From NCBI GenBank assembly GCA_900498215.1, contig LR026962.1, forward strand, positions 2,688,521-2,726,606: a stretch of DNA of 38,086 nucleotides. The letters run 5' to 3'. Position 1 is the stretch's first letter. Each line of letters begins with the position of its first letter. This document shows positions 34,342-38,086 of this stretch, piece by piece. The translations under genes and the position numbers were made by a program. The notes under the pieces were generated by a model. That model saw nothing but the letters and a program-made list of their open reading frames with translations, was not told the origin of the DNA and made no database searches. This DNA is from an uncultured Paludibacter sp. (lineage in GTDB: Bacteria; Bacteroidota; Bacteroidia; Bacteroidales; Paludibacteraceae).

Positions 34342-34363
34342 ATTATTGAAGTTTTTGGAATTA

Positions 34364-34371
34364 CAAAGCTA
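34364..34371 (-). promoter_or_regulatory. -7 box of the DUF4062-yccF promoter
   Basis: Minus-strand TAGCTTTG matches TAnnTTTG, 22 bases before the DUF4062 start codon. The -33 position has no good match. Confidence 0.45.
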
Positions 34372-34444
34372 CAAAAAGAAATGTATTATTAAAGACACAA
34401 ACTAACGAAAAATTGAATAACTGCTAAAGAGACTGTTATAATTT

Positions 34445-34482
34445 CAAAAGAAAAAACTACAAGGGTAAGCCTCATAGTTTTT
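34445..34482 (-). terminator. Terminator after the RND efflux genes
   Basis: AAAAACTA (34452-34459) pairs with TAGTTTTT (34475-34482), with an inner AGG/CCT pairing, and on the minus strand TTTCTTTTGA follows. It lies about 80 bases past the pump gene stop. The rest of the 221-base gap is AT-rich with no gene. Confidence 0.6.
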
Positions 34483-34562
34483 CGTTTGTATAATTTTATA
34501 GGCAGAGTCAATAAATGATAAACAATTAAATATTTTTAACACTTCTTTTTTAAGGGATAAAA

Positions 34563-37500
34563 TTATTCAACTTCTATTTTAAGAGATGGACGTTTACTTG
34601 AAGATAACTTAATTTTAATTAAATCAAATATGTAATATACAATAGGCACTATGACTAATGTCAAAAACATAGAACTTGTCAAGCCACCGATTAATACCCA
34701 GGCGATACCATTTTTCCACTCAGAACCGGCACCGGTAGCCAATCCGATGGGTAATAATCCGATAATCATAGCAATAGTTGTCATAAGAACCGGACGTAAT
34801 CGTGTTCGTGTAGCGGTAAGAAGTGCGTGTATTGTATTATACCCTTTTTCTTTTAAGTGGTTGGTAAAATCCACTACAAGTATGGCATTTTTCGCGACTA
34901 ATCCAACCAACATAATAAGTCCGAGAATATTGAAAATACTCAAGTTGTCATTTGTCAGAGCAAGTGCAAGTATAGCCCCAACAATAGCTAAAGGAATGCT
35001 GAAAAGTACGACAAAAGGATATACAAAAGAATTATACAAAGCTACCATAACAAGGTATACGAAGAATATCGCTGTAATAAGCGCCAATCCTAAACTTCCG
35101 AACGCATCATCTTGCATCTTCATATTACTATCATAAGCAATACTTACGTTAGAAGGTAGATTCAGTTTATTAATTTTTTCTTTTATTTCATTTCCCACAT
35201 CGCCATCAGGACGTCCAAAAGTTTGTCCCATTATGCTAATAGATGGTACGCGATTATGTCGTTCCAATTTAGAACTTCCATTATCAAAGGAGATATTGGC
35301 AAATTGTGATAATTTTACTTGCGCTCCCATCGTATTGAGAAAAGTAAGATTTTTTACATCCTCCATACTTTTACGATTGAAGGCATCGTATTTTACTGTA
35401 ATATCATATTCATTATTGCCGTCTTTATATTTGGCATCATTATTACCACTAAAAGCGGTAGCCATTACAGGTCCAACCGTTGCCAACGATAATCCCAGAT
35501 CAGACATTTTATCTTTGTCAATTTCTACATTTATTTCCGTGTTGAGCTCATCAAGGGAGGAAGTAACATCCATTGCTCCCGGTGTTGTTTCCATAATATC
35601 TTTTATGATGACAGCATATCTCATTAAAGAATCCGGATTAGTTGATTTAACCAGCACTTGTAATGGACTATCGTCCGTGCCTCCTATCAAAGGGTTAAAG
35701 AATGTAGTGCGTACTTTAATGCCTGCGATTTTTCCGTTTAATTCATTTTTTATCAAATTCGCAAAAACATTTGCACTTAATTTTCGTTTGTTCTTATCTA
35801 TCAATTTTACATCTATTTCTGCTTTATTAGAATTTCCTAGAGCGCCGCCGCTCAATAATCCTTCACTGGAAGAACCTATAGTTGTGAAGATAGATTGTAC
35901 TTCTTTTTTCTGTGAAAGATATTGTTCTATTTCAAGCACTTTGAGATTAGTTTCTTTCAAAGTAGTGCCGGGAGCAAGTTCCACATTCATTACAAATTCT
36001 CCCGAGTCACCTAAACCAAATATCTCTTGTCCTACAAACCCCATTGGAATCAACATTATGGAAGCAATAAATAAGGCAGTGGCAAATCCTAATGTGGCTA
36101 TTTTGTGTCGGAATCCCCAAACCAAAATATGGTGTAATATATCTCCGAATTTATCTATTTGATTTTCAAACCAAATAAAGAAAATACCTGGGAATTTTGA
36201 TTTATTGAATACAGATAATTTGGCAAATCGCGATGTTATCATTGGTACAACGGTAAATGCCACAAGTAAACTTAAAAGGGTACTCATTACCACAACCAAT
36301 GCATATGGGCTTAAAATAGGTGCAATCATACTTTTAGATAGACCGATAGGTAAAAACACAACAACATCCACTAAGGTAATGGCAATGGCGGTATAACCTA
36401 TTTCGTTACGCCCGTCTAATGTTGCTTGAACCTTGTTCTTACCCATTTCCATATGACGGTAAATGTTTTCGAGCACTACAATAGCATCATCCACCAAAAT
36501 ACCTATAACTAACGACATAGCAAGAAGCGTCATTAAATTAAGTGAATATCCCAGCAATTGCATGCCTGCAAACGAAATGACTAAAGAAATAGGAATAGCA
36601 ACCATTACAATAAGTGCATTTCTTATACCATGTAAAAAGATAAGCATAACCGAAGCAACCAGAATAATAGCGAATAATAAATCATGCATTACGGAAGAAG
36701 CGGCTTCCATTGTGAAAATGGAGGAATCAAAAGCCACCTCAAAATGAAGATTTGATTTGCTGTTGTTTTTTTCAATATTTTTTAGTTGACTATGTAAAAG
36801 TTCAGCCACTTTTACCGCATTCGCTCCGGTTTGTTTTTTTATTAATATTCCAATAGAGTTTTTCCCGTTAATACGATTGAGGATTTCGATATCTTTTTCA
36901 GAATCAATTACTTCTGCTATATCGCTGAGTCTTATTTTACTTCCCGTTTCATTGCTGGAAATAATTACATTTTTAATATCTTCAACGTTTTTAAATTTGG
37001 CAGAAAGACGAATAACCAATTCTGTTTCGTTATTTTTTATTTTTCCTGTGGGAAAATTAAGGTTTGAAGAATTTATTGCTTGTAACACTTGTAATGCCGA
37101 TATATTATATTCTTCTAGTTTCTTAGCATTCAGATTTACTTTGATTTCTCTTTCCTGAGTACCAGTAAGAGAGACTTCACCTACACCTTTCAGTTTTGAT
37201 AATTCAGGTACAACTTGATATTTGAGCAAATCATACATTTCTGTTGGTTGTAAAGAAGATGTTACACCTACTTTCATCACAGGAAAATCGTCCATAGAAA
37301 ATTTTGATATCATAGGCTCTTTTACACCTTCGGGCAGCGCGCTTTTAAGAATATTTATTTTTTGCTGTGCGTTTTGTATTGCCACATCCACATTAGTTGA
37401 AAGTTTTAGCATTATTATAGATATGGAAATACCTTCTTGAGATATTGATCTAATATCCTCAATACCTTCCATGGATGTAACAGCATCTTCTATTTTTTTA

Positions 37501-37691
37501 GTTACACTGTTCTCTACTTCCGCAGGCGATGCTCCGGGATAAACAGTAACAATAGTGATTGCCGGCGAGGAGAAATTTGGCAACATCTCGTAATTAAGTT
37601 GTTTGTAAGCTGTTATGCCTAAAAAGATGAGAACTGTGAAGACAACAATTACCAATGTTGGACGTTTAACAGATAATTTAGCTATATTCAT
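34563..37691 (-). CDS. RND-family efflux pump permease (AcrB/HAE1 type)
   Basis: The inner-membrane proton antiporter of a tripartite pump, 1042 residues. It starts MNIAKLSVKRPTLVIVVFTVLI, and has two large periplasmic loops (about 35-330 and 560-860) and 12 helices. The helix-4 segment with VIGILVDDAIVVLENIYRHM carries the two aspartates of the proton relay, and the helix-10/11 part FNILGLIMLVGLVAKNAILVVDF is characteristic. QNAQQKINILKSALPEGV in the first loop is also typical. Substrates may be drugs, bile salts or lipids. The adaptor gene ends 5 bases upstream in the same direction. Confidence 0.95.
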   Translation of the reverse strand: MNIAKLSVKRPTLVIVVFTVLIFLGITAYKQLNYEMLPNFSSPAITIVTVYPGASPAEVENSVTKKIEDAVTSMEGIEDIRSISQEGISISIIMLKLSTNVDVAIQNAQQKINILKSALPEGVKEPMISKFSMDDFPVMKVGVTSSLQPTEMYDLLKYQVVPELSKLKGVGEVSLTGTQEREIKVNLNAKKLEEYNISALQVLQAINSSNLNFPTGKIKNNETELVIRLSAKFKNVEDIKNVIISSNETGSKIRLSDIAEVIDSEKDIEILNRINGKNSIGILIKKQTGANAVKVAELLHSQLKNIEKNNSKSNLHFEVAFDSSIFTMEAASSVMHDLLFAIILVASVMLIFLHGIRNALIVMVAIPISLVISFAGMQLLGYSLNLMTLLAMSLVIGILVDDAIVVLENIYRHMEMGKNKVQATLDGRNEIGYTAIAITLVDVVVFLPIGLSKSMIAPILSPYALVVVMSTLLSLLVAFTVVPMITSRFAKLSVFNKSKFPGIFFIWFENQIDKFGDILHHILVWGFRHKIATLGFATALFIASIMLIPMGFVGQEIFGLGDSGEFVMNVELAPGTTLKETNLKVLEIEQYLSQKKEVQSIFTTIGSSSEGLLSGGALGNSNKAEIDVKLIDKNKRKLSANVFANLIKNELNGKIAGIKVRTTFFNPLIGGTDDSPLQVLVKSTNPDSLMRYAVIIKDIMETTPGAMDVTSSLDELNTEINVEIDKDKMSDLGLSLATVGPVMATAFSGNNDAKYKDGNNEYDITVKYDAFNRKSMEDVKNLTFLNTMGAQVKLSQFANISFDNGSSKLERHNRVPSISIMGQTFGRPDGDVGNEIKEKINKLNLPSNVSIAYDSNMKMQDDAFGSLGLALITAIFFVYLVMVALYNSFVYPFVVLFSIPLAIVGAILALALTNDNLSIFNILGLIMLVGLVAKNAILVVDFTNHLKEKGYNTIHALLTATRTRLRPVLMTTIAMIIGLLPIGLATGAGSEWKNGIAWVLIGGLTSSMFLTLVIVPIVYYIFDLIKIKLSSSKRPSLKIEVE

Positions 37692-37696
37692 AAATA

Positions 37697-38086
37697 CTAA
37701 TTTTTAGAAATAATTTGAACTTTTGAACCATCCTTTAGATTTATTTGTCCCGAAACAACGATTATGTCTCCCTCAGTTAAACCTTTTTTTACTGTTAAAT
37801 ACATATCGGATATGGGTTCTACTTCAATATTTTTCAATGTAACAATATCACCTTTTACTACATATACTTGTGGATTTAATACACTTCCGGTAAGAGCGCG
37901 ACGTGGAATAATAAGTGAGGATGAGGTGTTGTTATTATTTTTATAATCAAATAAAACTGTTCCGTACATACCAGGTTTTAGTTGTTTGTGTGGTTTATTA
38001 TTGACAGAAATAACCACATCGTAACGTTTCGACATATCTGCCATTACTTCTTTTTTGCTGATTTTGCCGTTATAAACTTCCGCTGG
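37697..38086 (-). CDS. RND efflux adaptor (membrane fusion protein), 3' part
   Basis: The open frame runs through the window edge with no stop, so only the last 129 or so residues are seen; the visible ATG at 38042-38044 is internal, since the frame reads PAEVYNGKISKKEV before it. The piece has the KQLKPGMYGTVLFDYK and VVSGQINLKDGSKV segments of the beta-barrel and membrane-proximal domains of adaptor proteins, and VYVVKGDIVTLKNIEVEPIS. It is the partner of the pump that follows after 5 bases. The outer-membrane channel is not in the window. Confidence 0.88.
   Translation of the reverse strand, partial: PAEVYNGKISKKEVMADMSKRYDVVISVNNKPHKQLKPGMYGTVLFDYKNNNNTSSSLIIPRRALTGSVLNPQVYVVKGDIVTLKNIEVEPISDMYLTVKKGLTEGDIIVVSGQINLKDGSKVQIISKN

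Noticed and set aside
35233-36162. A 309-codon open frame on the plus strand
   Set aside because: It lies antisense inside the RND pump gene; composition looks like a shadow frame with no recognisable domain.

Overview
The window is a gene-dense, AT-rich piece of chromosome (GC roughly mid-30s %) from a member of the phylum Bacteroidota, most likely the order Bacteroidales. The evidence is: several good matches to the phylum-specific promoter (TTTG near -33, TAnnTTTG near -7), few Shine-Dalgarno sites, the gene order nadK / pdxJ-exbB-exbD-tonB, a gldE-gldD pair, a bacterial group II GGGP/HepGP synthase, lipoproteins with DUF4369-like plus thioredoxin-like domains, and a MetH without the C-terminal reactivation domain. 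The family cannot be fixed from this sequence. Most genes are core metabolism or envelope biogenesis; no CRISPR array, tRNA, rRNA or classical insertion sequence was seen.

Layout. 1-4.4 kb: hpt (minus), then dnaN, a DEDDh exonuclease, a secreted low-complexity protein and a tRNA1(Val) m6A methyltransferase (plus). 4.4-5.5 kb: half of a LysO-type transporter and gpmA (minus), separated by a palindromic repeat that acts as a terminator. 5.6-8.9 kb: metH, interrupted in frame by a DUF559 endonuclease-like domain between inverted copies of the same palindromic repeat. 8.9-13 kb (minus): an SGNH-like secreted protein, two half-size chromate transporters, queG and a thioredoxin-fold lipoprotein. 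13-17.1 kb (minus): a tightly packed run pdxJ-exbB-exbD-tonB-barrel protein-DJ-1. 17.2-22.6 kb: nadK, a metallo-beta-lactamase-fold hydrolase (minus), then mpl-like ligase, dCMP deaminase and an S41 protease. 22.7-26 kb (minus): gldE, gldD, a phosphopantetheinyl transferase and GGGP/HepGP synthase. 26.1-28.9 kb (plus): trmD, a DUF1294 protein, carbonic anhydrase and argC. 28.9-29.2 kb: a non-coding gap with a near-consensus promoter, a terminator and a 13-bp tandem repeat, a candidate small RNA. 29.2-38 kb (minus): an ABC-F ATPase, an MgtC/DUF4010 membrane protein, a YccF protein, a DUF4062-HATPase-winged-helix protein, and an RND efflux pump with the end of its adaptor subunit.

The most unusual features are the DUF559 insertion in metH with its palindromic arms and a solo arm elsewhere, an 11-bp tandem repeat inside the DUF4062 gene that would truncate the protein if it changed by one unit, the candidate small RNA, and several families of short-word repeats that fill spacers and enter the coding sequence of the ABC-F gene.
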